Positions 35,382 through 44,993 of a DNA stretch of 64,000 nucleotides are shown here, piece by piece (the first letter of the stretch is position 1; each line of letters opens with the position of its first letter). Under the pieces are notes generated by a model that saw only the letters and a list, made by a program, of their open reading frames with translations, did no database searches and was not told where the DNA came from. The position numbers and the translations under genes are program-made. Origin of the DNA: Glaciozyma antarctica PI12 (lineage: Eukaryota > Basidiomycota > Microbotryomycetes > Kriegeriales > Camptobasidiaceae); assembly GCA_002917775.1 (NCBI GenBank), contig KZ627153.1, positions 1 through 64,000 on the forward strand, in the 5' to 3' direction.

Positions 35382-37350
35382 ATGGCTCCTCCACCCGTAA
35401 GTCCTCTCTCCTCTCCTCCCCCAGCTTCTCCCGCTCTCTCCACTCCCTCCTTTTCTGGCATAGCGCACACCAGGCGCAGGAGAAGTCCTAGTACGGTCCT
35501 ACGTCACTCGACCACCTCACCCCTCCCTGGCGGCACAGCTGACAGCGCCCGCACGCAGATCCGGCGGAAATTGGTGATTGTAGGAGATGGCGCGTGCGGC
35601 AAGACGTCCCTTCTCTCGGTCTTTGCCATGGGGGAGTTCCCACAGGAGTACGAGCCGACTATCTTTGAGGTTCGTTCTTCCTCTGGCGGTGCAGGTGGTG
35701 AAGGGAGCTGATACGGGGGAGTAGAACTATGTGGCGGAGATTAGGCTGGATGGGAAGGCGGTGCAGTTGGCGTTGTGGGATACTGCGTGAGTACGGACTC
35801 GGGTTGGTTGCGGGACAGCTTGGGGAGGTGCAGGCGGTCGTGGAGTGCACGGCAGAGGGAGTAGAAGCTCGTAATGCGTGTGTTGGGATTCGAGAGGAGG
35901 CGGAAGGAGTGCCTTCGACACGCCTGCTTTCAGTCGTGCGGTGCTCAAGCTCGTCTTGGACGCTAGCTGCTGTAGGCCGGGCGGAGATGCGAGGTTCTCC
36001 TGGCTGTCTTCCCATCTTTATAAAGATGTTGGAGGGGTGGCTCGCGAACGGGGTGGTAGGCTGTTTTGGGAGCGAGGTTTCGGCAGCAGGCGCTCAAGCT
36101 CGCTTGCGTCGCCCGCTGCCGTCGTCGACTCGAATCCCAGGTAGCCTACTCCTAAGCTTGACGGCGAGCAGAGCTGCCGCTTTGTCTGCTAGACGCATAC
36201 AGTAAGCGAGATGCGTAAGGTGGGATGGTGCAGACGAGGTGCTGCCTCGCGGAGCGGCGCGCTACATCAAGAGCGTCAACCAAGCTTGCTTGGTTCTGCC
36301 GCTCCCGTGCGTGCGATGCTTGTGAGGCAGCTTCTAATGAATGCGCGACGCTTTATCCCGCAGGGAAAGCACAGCCCGGACGCTTCCAGGACGGCGAAAT
36401 GGCAAAGCTCGCTTCGCTGCTTCACCGCTCTATGGGGAATGCCGTGGTCTGCGCTTTCCTTAAGACACACGCACAGCCCCGGGATCTCCTCACGCTTGGG
36501 AAGGTGATGAAGGCTTTTCGAGGAGGTGTTTTTGCCGGTTCGCAGAGGAACGGAGCCGCATTTCGATGAAGCTCGTGGTGTGAGGCGGTCGAGATCCCCT
36601 CGGCTGGCCATTACTACCGCGTGTCTTTCGCGCGCGAGCCTTCTTCTCTGAGAGCTGGGCTCTACCTTCGCTAGCGTTTACCATCTCGCCGCTGGTCTGC
36701 GCGCGACTATTCCACCTCTGCGGCACCAAGCCCGCCGACGCTCCAGGCACCTCTCCCAAACGTCTACTGACGTCCTTCGCTCTTCCGCAGAGGTCAAGAA
36801 GAATACGAGGTGCGCCCTTCCCCATCTCCTTCCCTTCCCCGCTAACCTCCACGTCCTCAGCGTCTCCGACCCCTCTCGTACGCCAAATCCCACGTCATCC
36901 TCATCGCCTTCTCCCTCGATACGCCCGATTCGCTGGAGAACGTCTCGGTCAAGTGGAACGAGGAAGTCCGGTCGATCTGCGGTCCTGCGATCCCCGTCCT
37001 CCTCGTCGGCTTAAAGAAGGATCTGCGAGACGCGGCGGCAGCGACCGGGCGACAGTACGTCACGACGGCCGAGGTACGTCTTCTCTCCGCTCATGGCGAG
37101 GAACGCTCTCTCACTCCTCGAGTAGGCAGAACAAGTCGCGCAATCGATCGGTGCACGATGCTACAAAGAATGCAGCGCACTCCTCAACGAAGGTGTCGAC
37201 GACATTTTCGAAGCGGCCACTCGAGCAGCGATGTTAGTACGTACGGACGGAGTGGCTAGTGGGGGTGGGAATGGGGAGGGGAAGCTGGAGCATCGGAGGA
37301 AGAATAGTGAGGTCGGGGAGGAGAAGGGGTGTGGGTGTGTGATTCTGTAG
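35382..37350 (+). CDS. RHO2: Rho-family small GTPase, Rho2-like
   Basis: Exons 35382-35396, 35559-35669, 35725-35786, 36791-36809, 36861-37073 and 37126-37350 give 214 residues. The G motifs are intact: GDGACGKTS (P-loop), [15 protein letters not shown] (switch I; Ile replaces the usual Val), WDTAGQEEYERLRPLSY (switch II), [11 protein letters not shown] (in place of TKxD) and [21 protein letters not shown]. It ends in CVIL, a CaaL prenylation box predicted to be geranylgeranylated, with a second Cys two residues upstream that could be palmitoylated. The [18 protein letters not shown] start and CxCxxL end resemble Rho2, a regulator of cell-wall integrity and polarity, more than Rho3 or Rho4. 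A second Rho1-like identity cannot be excluded. Intron 3 is 1,004 nt. Confidence 0.87.
35787..36790 (+). other. Unusually long intron 3 of the Rho2-like gene
   Basis: GTGAGT at 35787 and CTGAC...TCTTCCGCAG ending at 36790 bound a 1,004-nt intron; exon joining gives the invariant WDTA/GQEEYE. It interrupts the most conserved part of the protein, so both exons are certain. Inside I see an 8-bp-arm hairpin at 36278-36295 and no open frame with local codon bias. Confidence 0.75.
36278..36295. repeat. Perfect inverted repeat, 8-bp arms
   Basis: AACCAAGC, two T, then GCTTGGTT, inside the long intron of the Rho2-like gene. It could form a small hairpin in the unspliced transcript. Confidence 0.85.
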
Positions 37351-37859
37351 GCGCTGGACGTTTTAGTGGTTTTTTGGGAGAAGGGGCTGCTGCAGTACAG
37401 TTTGTTTCGTAGTTCGAAAGTCGGGGAGAGAGAGGCGGCGCTCGTCGTTGGCGAGAGGGAGCGTCACTTTGCGCTGGAACGCTTCAATTGCTCCGCGGCG
37501 TCCTTCTTTTCGTGCTGTCAGTCATCACTGCTCCAGCACGGCGTTCTTCGCTTTCACTCGTCGCTGCACTCCACTCGTCTTTGCGAGGGAGAGTGTTGCT
37601 CCGGGCTCCGGAAGCGAGGAGGGCCGAGCGGATCTTGGGCAGGAGACGACTTCGAGGAGAGTTGCGGAGAGGGTCGATTGGCGTGAGCGGGGAGGGATGG
37701 GGTGGGGTGACCGGTGACTGGTGATCTACGAAGAGGACGCGACAAACAAACTCTGAAAGTCGGTTGAGACAGCTTCGACTTCGCGCAGATCCTTTTTGGC
37801 CCCGTCGCGGTCAGCCTCCTTCAACTACTCTTCCTCACTCCAGCACAGTATCCGCAGCG
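37351..37859. other. Intergenic region RHO2 - Cys-rich gene
   Basis: This 509-bp gap should hold a terminator and a promoter. Short hydrophobic frames (for example near 37795-37840, reading VAVSLLQLLFL) could belong to an upstream exon of the Cys-rich gene, but I could not join one with a proper start. Confidence 0.4.
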
Positions 37860-39207
37860 ATGGGAAACGGGACTAGCAACGCCTTGATCACCTTTGACGG
37901 CTTTGTACGAACGGACGCCGTGACCGTCAACGCTGCGCCTCAGGTTGGCGGAGACGGTCGAGATTGCAGAAATGCGATGAACCTCAACACGGTTACGCCT
38001 TACGCCGTCTCATACGTGTGTCAATCTCTGCTCGAGGAGTAGTGCGAGCTAAACGTGCGCTACAGGACCCGGTGGGGGCACAGGGAATTGGGGAATGCCG
38101 CGTTTACCTCTTCCCACCAGGACCACTTCCGGGTAGCGTGGGGGCAAGCCCTGGGGGAAGCGTTATGTACCCCAGCAACTGTCCCGACGCCATTGAGGGT
38201 GATGTTCCAGGTGAGGGCGGAAGATCCTTCTGTCCTGCTTCGCAAACTGATCCTTCACTCGCACAGATATCGACGGCGTTTGCTATCGTTTGTCTGATCA
38301 CGTATCCTGCGAACACCAGCTGCTGACTACCTCTTCAGGAAGTCCCTACTTCGGCGCGCCCTGCTCCATGCCCGAACGCGAGCTCGACTGCGCGACGGCC
38401 ACAACAGGCTTCGTCTGCGGGACGAACGGCGTCGCAAACGTGTGTCACTACGGTGGAGAGGGAGCTACGTGCGTTCCAGTCATAGATGGGGGCGACGTTA
38501 CCTGCCTTCCTCGTACGTTCATCTGCTTTGCAAAGCTCGGCGGCGTTGTTGATGTTTTCGGCGCAGATTTCGGCTGCGACCCCATTTCGAGATCTTGCCA
38601 ACCCGGAGGTGTGTCCACCTTGGTTTAAGTGAACGACCTCTCCACTCACTTTTCCGACACAGTTGTTGGCGCGTTCTGCAGAGACAACTTGTTTGGTCCT
38701 CCCTGCACCGGACCAAGTGCGTCGACACCTTTGTTCCTTCGCGCTCATTTTGATCTTGCGCGCAGACCTGGAGTGCTTCTTCGGCCTAAGCTGTCAGACA
38801 CGTATCGCTCCTCCTCCAACCGCTCAAGCACGATCTCGGGCCAGGCAGGCGAAGCTCAAGGCGAGGCGCGAGCTCGCGCAGTATTGCGGAGTTGGCCAGA
38901 CGGCTTGCGCACTCGGAAAAGGGCTCGCTTATGAGGTGAGCTTTATGTTTACGAGGCTGCTTGAATGTGAGCTGATTCCTGAGGCAGTGCGTCGACTTGG
39001 ACAATGAGCTCGAGAACTGCGGCGCGTGTGGGAGGGACTGTACGGCGATTCCTGGAGCTCAGTCGGTCGGGGTTCGTCATTTCGCTGAGTGTGAAGGCGT
39101 GCGAGAGCTGATTCGATTTATTGAAGTGCTCCGAAGGGAGCTGCTACGTCGCGTCGTGTGCGCCAGGACTCGTTCCCAAGGACGACGAGCGATGCGTTTC
39201 GGAGTAG
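37860..39207 (+). CDS. Cysteine-rich priA-like protein
   Basis: Nine exons (37860-38015, 38066-38210, 38267-38287, 38339-38512, 38567-38608, 38663-38716, 38766-38935, 38988-39071, 39127-39207) give 308 residues with over 25 Cys. The C-terminus has the pattern of fungal priA-like secreted proteins: CVDLDNELENCGACGRDC, then CSEGSCYVASCAPGLVPK. PriA was found as a developmentally regulated gene in Lentinula; its biochemical role is unknown. The Cys content implies extracellular, disulfide-bonded folding, yet ATG 37860 (MGNGTSNALITFDG) is not followed by a signal peptide, so an upstream first exon may be missing. The third intron (38288-38338) uses a weak GTTTGT donor but has a CTGAC branch and typical 51-nt length. 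Confidence 0.75.
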
Positions 39208-39644
39208 TGCGCTTCGAGGCTTCAAGAGCGTTCGCTCCTGTATTTGTAGTTCGTGGCCAATAGGACCGAGGTTACAGACCGCTGTTCCTCACTGGAGCGC
39301 TCCACAGGAGACCAGAACTTCTCTCAGCTCGCTTCGCAATGCCGGACTGCTCGCGCTGCTCGACTGCTCGCTCGCTCCGCTCAAAACCCCTGCGCTGGTT
39401 CCCGCTTTCCGCTCATCTGGCTCGCTTCTCCTTTCGAGCTCATAGCAGAGTGGTTCTGCCCCAAAAGCGGGACCCACGAAAGGGGAAGTTGCCGCTTCGC
39501 AAGCAGAGTGAACGATAACTGCGCAGGTTTCAGCAGCAGAGCCGTCGAGTAGAATCAAGCTCAAAAATAAATAAGAGCCGACAGACGCAGACAAGAGCAG
39601 AAGTAGGCTTCCGGGAGAGATGAGCGAAAACGCTCCGAACCGCG
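39208..39644. other. Intergenic region, convergent gene ends
   Basis: A 437-bp gap between the convergent 3' ends of the Cys-rich gene and SAF4. GCTCGC/GCTCG words recur around 39340-39380. No gene was recognised. Confidence 0.45.
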
Positions 39645-41229
39645 TTACAGTCCCCCGCCTACACCTCGCTTCGCCGATCCAACCCCGACCTCCTTCCGCA
39701 CCATTCCTACAAGCCCATCCCCTCCTCCCTTCCTCGTCGAACTCCGTTCCAGCCCGATGCCACCGCGAAAAGGATCTGACTTGACGGCCGAGTTGAGAAG
39801 GACTTGAGCGGCGAGCGACTTGACCGCAGGAGAGGACGTCGAGGAGGGAGGTGGAGGTTGGCGACTAGGTTTTCTGGAGGAGGATATGGGTTCCGAAAGT
39901 CGTCGGCGGGACGAGGATGATATGCCGGCAGAGCGCGAGCTTGAGGACCTCCTTGACTCGGCCTTCTCCTCCTTCCACCCCACCTGATCCACCAAGCTCT
40001 TCCGCTTCCCTCTCCGAACTTCCTCCCTCCTCTCTCGCTCCCTCCTAGCCTCTCCCCATTCTTGATCCTCCTCCCGCCGCAACTCGGCTCCCGGCGTCCT
40101 CAGCGCCTCGATGCTGACCCGCGTTCCTAGGCCGTACTTCTCCCGAATCACCTCGGCTTTCCCTTCGCTCTCCAAGCGGACCTTCTTGTCCTTCCGAAAT
40201 GATGAACGGAGGAGGGAGGAGGCGGCGTAGGGGTCGGACCAGCGATCGTGCTGGAGGGATTCGAGAGCGTCGAGGTGCTTCGCGGCGGACATGGCGACGG
40301 TCTTCTGAGTCGTAGTGCGCTCGAGGACTTCAAAAGCGTCGGCGGTTTCAGAGAGCTTCTCGGCTGTGGAATATGCATTAGCGACAGCGAAGAGGAGAGC
40401 GTGCGACGGACCGATTACGATGCCTCCGTTCTCCTCTGGATCCCACTCCTCGTTCTTCTGCCGTGCACCAGCATGAACTATGTAGCGAGTGTTCTGCTCA
40501 GCTTGTCAGCTCGTTGCCTCGCGTCGTGAAGCTGGTCCAACGCACCTGAGGGTCGGTTCGGATCTCGAACCAGTTTTGGCAGAGGTGGCACTTGCAGCGG
40601 AACGAGTAGATTGGCGTCGTGTAGTACATCCCGACCTTCTTCTTCTCGGCGTTGTACCGTACGCCCATACCGATATGGTTGTCGCAGCCGCCGCTAGACG
40701 AGTCTTTAGCTGCCTCCCTCTCCACGAGCAAGCCAGTTCGAACTCACCACCAGATGTTGTACGGCATCTCGAACCGCACGATGAGCACTCCTTGGTCCAG
40801 CTTGCGAGCACTGCAGAGCCAGAGCATCAGCTGCCGCGCTGAGAGAGGGTTGACGCTGTGGGTGCCGAAGCTCCTCCCCACCGCTCTCCGTCAAGCGTAG
40901 GAAAACAAGGGAGCACCTAAACAGCTCGGGGAAGGTCCTGCTGAGTGCAAGTCCTTTTCTCGCGCCCCCCGCTCGTACGCCCGAGTCACCAAACAGCTGG
41001 CTCTCCCTCCGCCGAGCCCCCTCTCTCCTCCTTCGCCGTCTCCTCCCCTAAAGCTCCGCGCAGACTCACCGATCCCCCAGCGCATGCTTGCCAGCCAGCT
41101 TGTTCAGCCCGCCCGCCTCGGGATCGTAGTCGGGAGGATAGTACTGGCCAGGAGAGGAGGTCAGCGGGAGGACGAGGTGGCGCGGGGCGTTCGAGCTGGG
41201 ACGGAGCGGACCTTGTTGAAGCCCTGCAT
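39645..41229 (-). CDS. SAF4: CWC16/CCDC130-type splicing factor (Saf4)
   Basis: Six exons (41229-41212, 41143-41070, 40810-40748, 40693-40546, 40493-40412, 40363-39645) give 367 residues. The start MQGFNKYYPPDYDPE, followed by LNKLAGKHALGDRARK and VLIVRFEMPYNIWCGGCDNH, then IGMGVRYNAEKKKVGMYYTT and CKCHLCQNWFEIRTDPQ, is the conserved CWC16 domain. CGGC and CHLC supply the zinc-binding Cys pairs. The C-terminal half is Arg/Ser/Lys-rich. The missing WKCPSCG-type Yju2 features and the CCDC130-like KVGMYYTTPIY favour Saf4/CCDC130 over Yju2. These proteins act in the spliceosome at branching or exon ligation; Saf4 and CCDC130 are less well studied than Yju2. Confidence 0.9.
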
Positions 41230-41420
41230 GATTGCGTGGCTTCCTTCGAGATCGATAGCGAGTTGGAGGAGGGATAGAACGCGCCCGGCGAACGAGGTCA
41301 ACAAATCGGCAACTCCTCGCAGAAGCAGGCGGGCAGCCTTTCTCGACGACGACGACGAGCCTGAACGACTTGATCAAACGACGATAATACAATGCAAATG
41401 CGAATGCAAAAAACGATACC

Positions 41421-43778
41421 CTACTCCCCCGCCTCGCTAAAGTAAAACAGCCTCTTCCTCTCCTTGACCGGCGTCTCCTTCCCCCCCCCTCCCTCCTTCT
41501 CCTTCTTCTCCCTCCTCACCTGCTCCACATCCAACGCCGTATACGTCGGAACACTCAAGTTGTCCCAGCTCCAATTCCGGCTCTTGCTCGTCATCCGACC
41601 TGGCGAATCGGGGTACAGGTACGCGAGCGAGGGGTTGAAACCGGCGGCGTTGGCGGGGTGGACGGCTTGGAGGGAAGGAGAGCCGGGAGTAGGAGGGACG
41701 AGGTCGGCAGGCCGTGGTCGACGAGCGGTGCTGGGCGTCGACATGGCGCGAGCGTCCTTGGGTCTCCTGATCGTCGATTCCTCCTCTCGAGCGTTCACGA
41801 GTGCCGTAGCGAGGTTCGTCGTCCCGCTGTTCCCGCGCAAGCTCGTCGCTTTGCTCAGCGATTGAGTCGGCGTCCGCTCGTCCGTCCAGCTCTCGCGACG
41901 TTCTCGACGTTGAAGCTCGGGAGAATCGCCGTACGACGATCCGGCGGCGGAGAGTGACGAGGTCGAGGGTGTCATCATAAGGCCCTTGACCTGTCGTCCT
42001 TTCGTTCCGCGCGACTGAGGCTGCGAGCCGGCTGAGGAGGAGAGGTAGTTGGTTTGCTGAGGGGAGTAGCCGGAGTAGCCCTGGTCCGAGCTGCCTGCTG
42101 TCGAGCGCTGCGACGAGCGAGCAGAGAAGTGCGAAAGGGCAAAGGAGGAGTTGCTCGCCGACGAAGGGGAGGAGGGGGAGGTGGATAGGCGAGGGATGGA
42201 GGTCGTCGATCGGTGCGCGCGGTGTTTAAGAAAGGCGGCGGAGGGGGGAGGGATGGGGGACGCGGAGGGGTTGGAGAGTTCGGCGGAGGGGACCATTGAT
42301 CCGAGCGCGACGAGACCGCTCAGGCTGGCGGTGCTCTGCGTTCGTTTAGGTGCTCCCCAGCCGCCCTTGTCGATGCTTCGACCGTAACTCTTGCCGAGTG
42401 ACGTTCCCATGAGAGCGAGTGAGGCGGAGCTGGCGGTGCGAGTTGGTTTGCGAGAGGTCATTGGGAGATGGGAGATGAGTGAAGGGGGTGGTCGCGCGGT
42501 CGATTGTCCCGCCGTTAGGGCCTGTGAGAGCATAGGAACCCGCATCAGCTCCACCGTCCAGCAAATAACGGAACCGTCAAACGCACCTCCTGCATCTCCG
42601 CCAGTCCCTCCATCGACCGGCCAGGACAGCTCCCTGGTCCGCCAGCGAGCGCCCTAGGGCTCGGCATCGGCGGGCTGTTGATCTCCTTGCTTTTCGACCC
42701 AGTCGCGCTCGGCGAGGAACGGCGTCCTTCGTTCGGAGAGTCGGCACGAAAGACGGTTGCGCGAGGAGCGTCGGTGTTGTGGCGGGGAAGGTTGGGAGGT
42801 CTTCGAGCGCGAGTGGGCGAGGAGGAGGGGAGTGGGGAGATGGGGGTCATGAATCGCAGTGCGGAGAGTGCGGAAGGCGGTCGAGCTGCGAAAAGAAAGG
42901 TCGTATCAGCTCCCGTCTTCCCTCGCAAGACACGAGAACGCACCCGAAAACCCTCGCTCGCTCCGCTCATCCGCCTCTCCCATCGACGCCAGCGAATCCG
43001 TACTCCCTCTGCTTCTCGCGCCATAAGACCCCTCCTCCGTACTCGGTACCCTCTGCATCAAACTCGGACGGAACGAGTACGCTCCCTCCGACCCTCGCGA
43101 GTTCCTCCTCGTACTGAAATCGAGTCCCATATTCTGCTCCCTCCCTCCTCCCCCCGCAGACGACCCACTCTCAGGCCCAAAGTAGCCCGACGAGTACCCG
43201 TTCGCCATCCCGTAGCTCGCCCCGCTGCTCGTCTGCGATAACCCGCTACTCCGCCGCCGACTCATCGCCTCGCTCGTCTCCTCCGACTCCCTCACTCCTC
43301 CCATCGAGTTGCGTCGACTGTGCGTTAACGGCGGTCGTACGGGGGTTGAAGTTGACGAGGGCCCGAGGTGAGCAAAGGCGAGTCGAGAGCGCATCTCGTC
43401 GATCCGACGACACTCTTCGCTGCAATAAAGCGAGCTCGGAGGGTTGAGATGTGCTTGCTCGTCCTCATTAGGTGTGGGAGGGGTGACGGGCGGAGGGTGG
43501 AGAGGAGTGGAGGCGGCGAGGGTGTGTAGGGAAGTGTGCGAGTGGGATTTGCCGTGTCGGGGATGGTGGAGCTTTGCTGAGCTCTTCTTGCGGCCGCCGA
43601 TACCATCCTTCTTTCCAGCAGTCGAAGGTGTTCGCTTGACTTTGGCGGAATGGTGCGAGGTGGCGGGGGAGATGGCGGGCTTCTCGTCGGGAGATGCGGG
43701 GGGAGGAGGTGCGGAGATGGCGCGGTCGCAGACCGGACACCAGGCGCCAAAGTCAAAGTCGAGCTCGTCTTCCGACAT
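41421..43778 (-). CDS. Large Ecl1/life-span-regulatory-like zinc-binding protein
   Basis: Three exons (43778-42944, 42885-42587, 42521-41421) give 744 residues. The start MSEDELDFDFGAWCPVCDRA and, about 80 residues on, SSLYCSEECRRIDE form the CxxC...CxxxC zinc signature of the Ecl1-type life-span regulatory factors of ascomycete yeasts, small proteins that respond to nutrient and zinc stress. The remaining 600 residues are a Ser/Pro/Arg-rich disordered tail with SLSGLVALGS-like patches and a short conserved-looking end, RNWSWDNLSVPTYTALDVE. The family call rests only on the N-terminal Cys motif and spacing. Codon bias is strong throughout and both introns (59 and 65 nt) have CTGAT branches. 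Confidence 0.75.
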
Positions 43779-44009
43779 GACAGATGAGCGGGTGCGATGG
43801 GCGAGTGGCCTGCAGGCGGGAGTGAAGGAGTCAGCTGAGCTCACCGAAAGCTTCTTGCTGGAAGGGTCCACCGACGCTCACGAGGCCCAGGACCAACGAT
43901 GCTGTTCTCGAGCGTGAACACTGCCTCAAGGAAGAGCGGACCTGTCCTGCAGACGAGTCCGGACTTGTTCCCTTGCTCTCCGCCCGCTCTCGAGGCATTC
44001 CCCACCTCG

Positions 44010-44549
44010 CTACTCCACAGCCCGCAGAGTTCTTCCCTCCAGCACAACATGGAGCGCCGCCCCCGTCGTACACGCGTGCCAGTCCCCTTTCCGAAGCAGC
44101 TCCCGTCCCTCCATTCCAGCTTTGAAGAATTCAGCTGCATCTTTGCGCGCGCGGCCCCAACAGCGGGCGGCTAACCCCCCGCAACCCTCTTTCTCCCTCC
44201 GAACCACTGCAACGAAGCTCACCTGCTGCAACACGTCTATCCTAGTGGATGGCAGGCCGCCGAGCGTATCCGGCACGAGATGATGGGGCGGGGGTGAGAT
44301 GGGGAAGAAGAAGGGGAGGAGATTGAGTCGCGCTTGAAAGGCGTGAGAGGGCGGAGGGCGGAGGGGGTTGTGGGGGTGATTACGCAGGGCAAGCGTTGAC
44401 CCTGCTGGGGCGTTGGCGTAGTCGAGGGGGGAGGGGGAGAGGCTGAGGAGCAGCGAGCGAAGTTGTTCTTCCGCCGCGCTCGATTCCAATCCTCCCCGAG
44501 GAGCTGATTCTCCCCACGACGAGAAGTTGTGACTGGGCAAACTCGCCAA
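44010..44549 (-). CDS. Uncertain gene, possible TPR-type protein
   Basis: A frame opens at 44549 (MASLPSHNFSSWGESAPRGG) with normal codon bias to about 44222 (LPSTRIDVLQQ), where a GTGAGC donor occurs; a later part reads FFKAGMEGRELLRKGDWHAC, reminiscent of the helix pairs that open tetratricopeptide repeats (as in Sec72-like proteins). I could not build a complete model with a sensible end: the two frames now open past 44010 do not continue a TPR. It may be truncated, carry an indel, or be misjudged. Function not assigned. Confidence 0.3.
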   Translation of the reverse strand: MASLPSHNFSSWGESAPRGGLESSAAEEQLRSLLLSLSPSPLDYANAPAGSTLALRNHPHNPLRPPPSHAFQARLNLLPFFFPISPPPHHLVPDTLGGLPSTRIDVLQQVSFVAVVRREKEGCGGLAARCWGRARKDAAEFFKAGMEGRELLRKGDWHACTTGAALHVVLEGRTLRAVE

Positions 44550-44993
44550 GGCGCTGCTTGCGACCCTTCCTAAGCCGGACGCGCTGTCCCCTTACTCCCC
44601 ACCCAACCCAGCCACCAACAGGCCTGGCCAGCGCCGAACGCGCTCTGCCCTCTAGACCTCTGTTTTTTGTTTCCGAGGCGTTTGCTGCGCTGTATCCACG
44701 TTCGTATGCAAGGTCCTACAACAGCTCGTCGCTCGCGAGAATCGAGAGAGACTACACAGCGTTCCTGGCGCCGCCACGTGCCCTGGATCCCCCACGTTGC
44801 GAGCTCCTTATCACCCTTATCGACGACGTGCTTGCCTTGCGAAAGAGGAAGAGGGGTCCTCAGGCGCTGGTGCAGAAGGCGCGAGACGCTCGCTGAGAGT
44901 ACCGAGAATCATCTCCAAACCTCGCTCCCAGAGTCCCCTTCGCAGCACTCCCCATTTCGACGGCAGGACCGGTGTATATTCCCAGCTGGTCGT
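44550..44993. other. Gap with short plus-strand open frame
   Basis: A plus-strand frame at about 44558-44896 reads LFFVSEAFAALYPRSYARSY and on to LITLIDDVLALRKRKRG, but has no ATG and only moderate bias. I do not call it a gene. The rest is the 3' flank of the ABC transporter. Confidence 0.3.

Noticed and set aside
36503-36650. Possible box C/D snoRNA in the Rho2 intron (GTGATGA at about 36505, CTGA at about 36645)
   Set aside because: Spacing is long, no terminal stem or guide pairing could be shown; the match is expected by chance in 1 kb.
38288-38338. Reading the Cys-rich gene straight through this segment (DHVSCEHQLLTTSSG)
   Set aside because: It stays open, but the 51-nt length, CTGAC branch and CAG acceptor fit an intron better; the alternative cannot be fully excluded.
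44558-44896. Plus-strand frame of 112 codons
   Set aside because: No ATG start, moderate codon bias only, no recognised domain.
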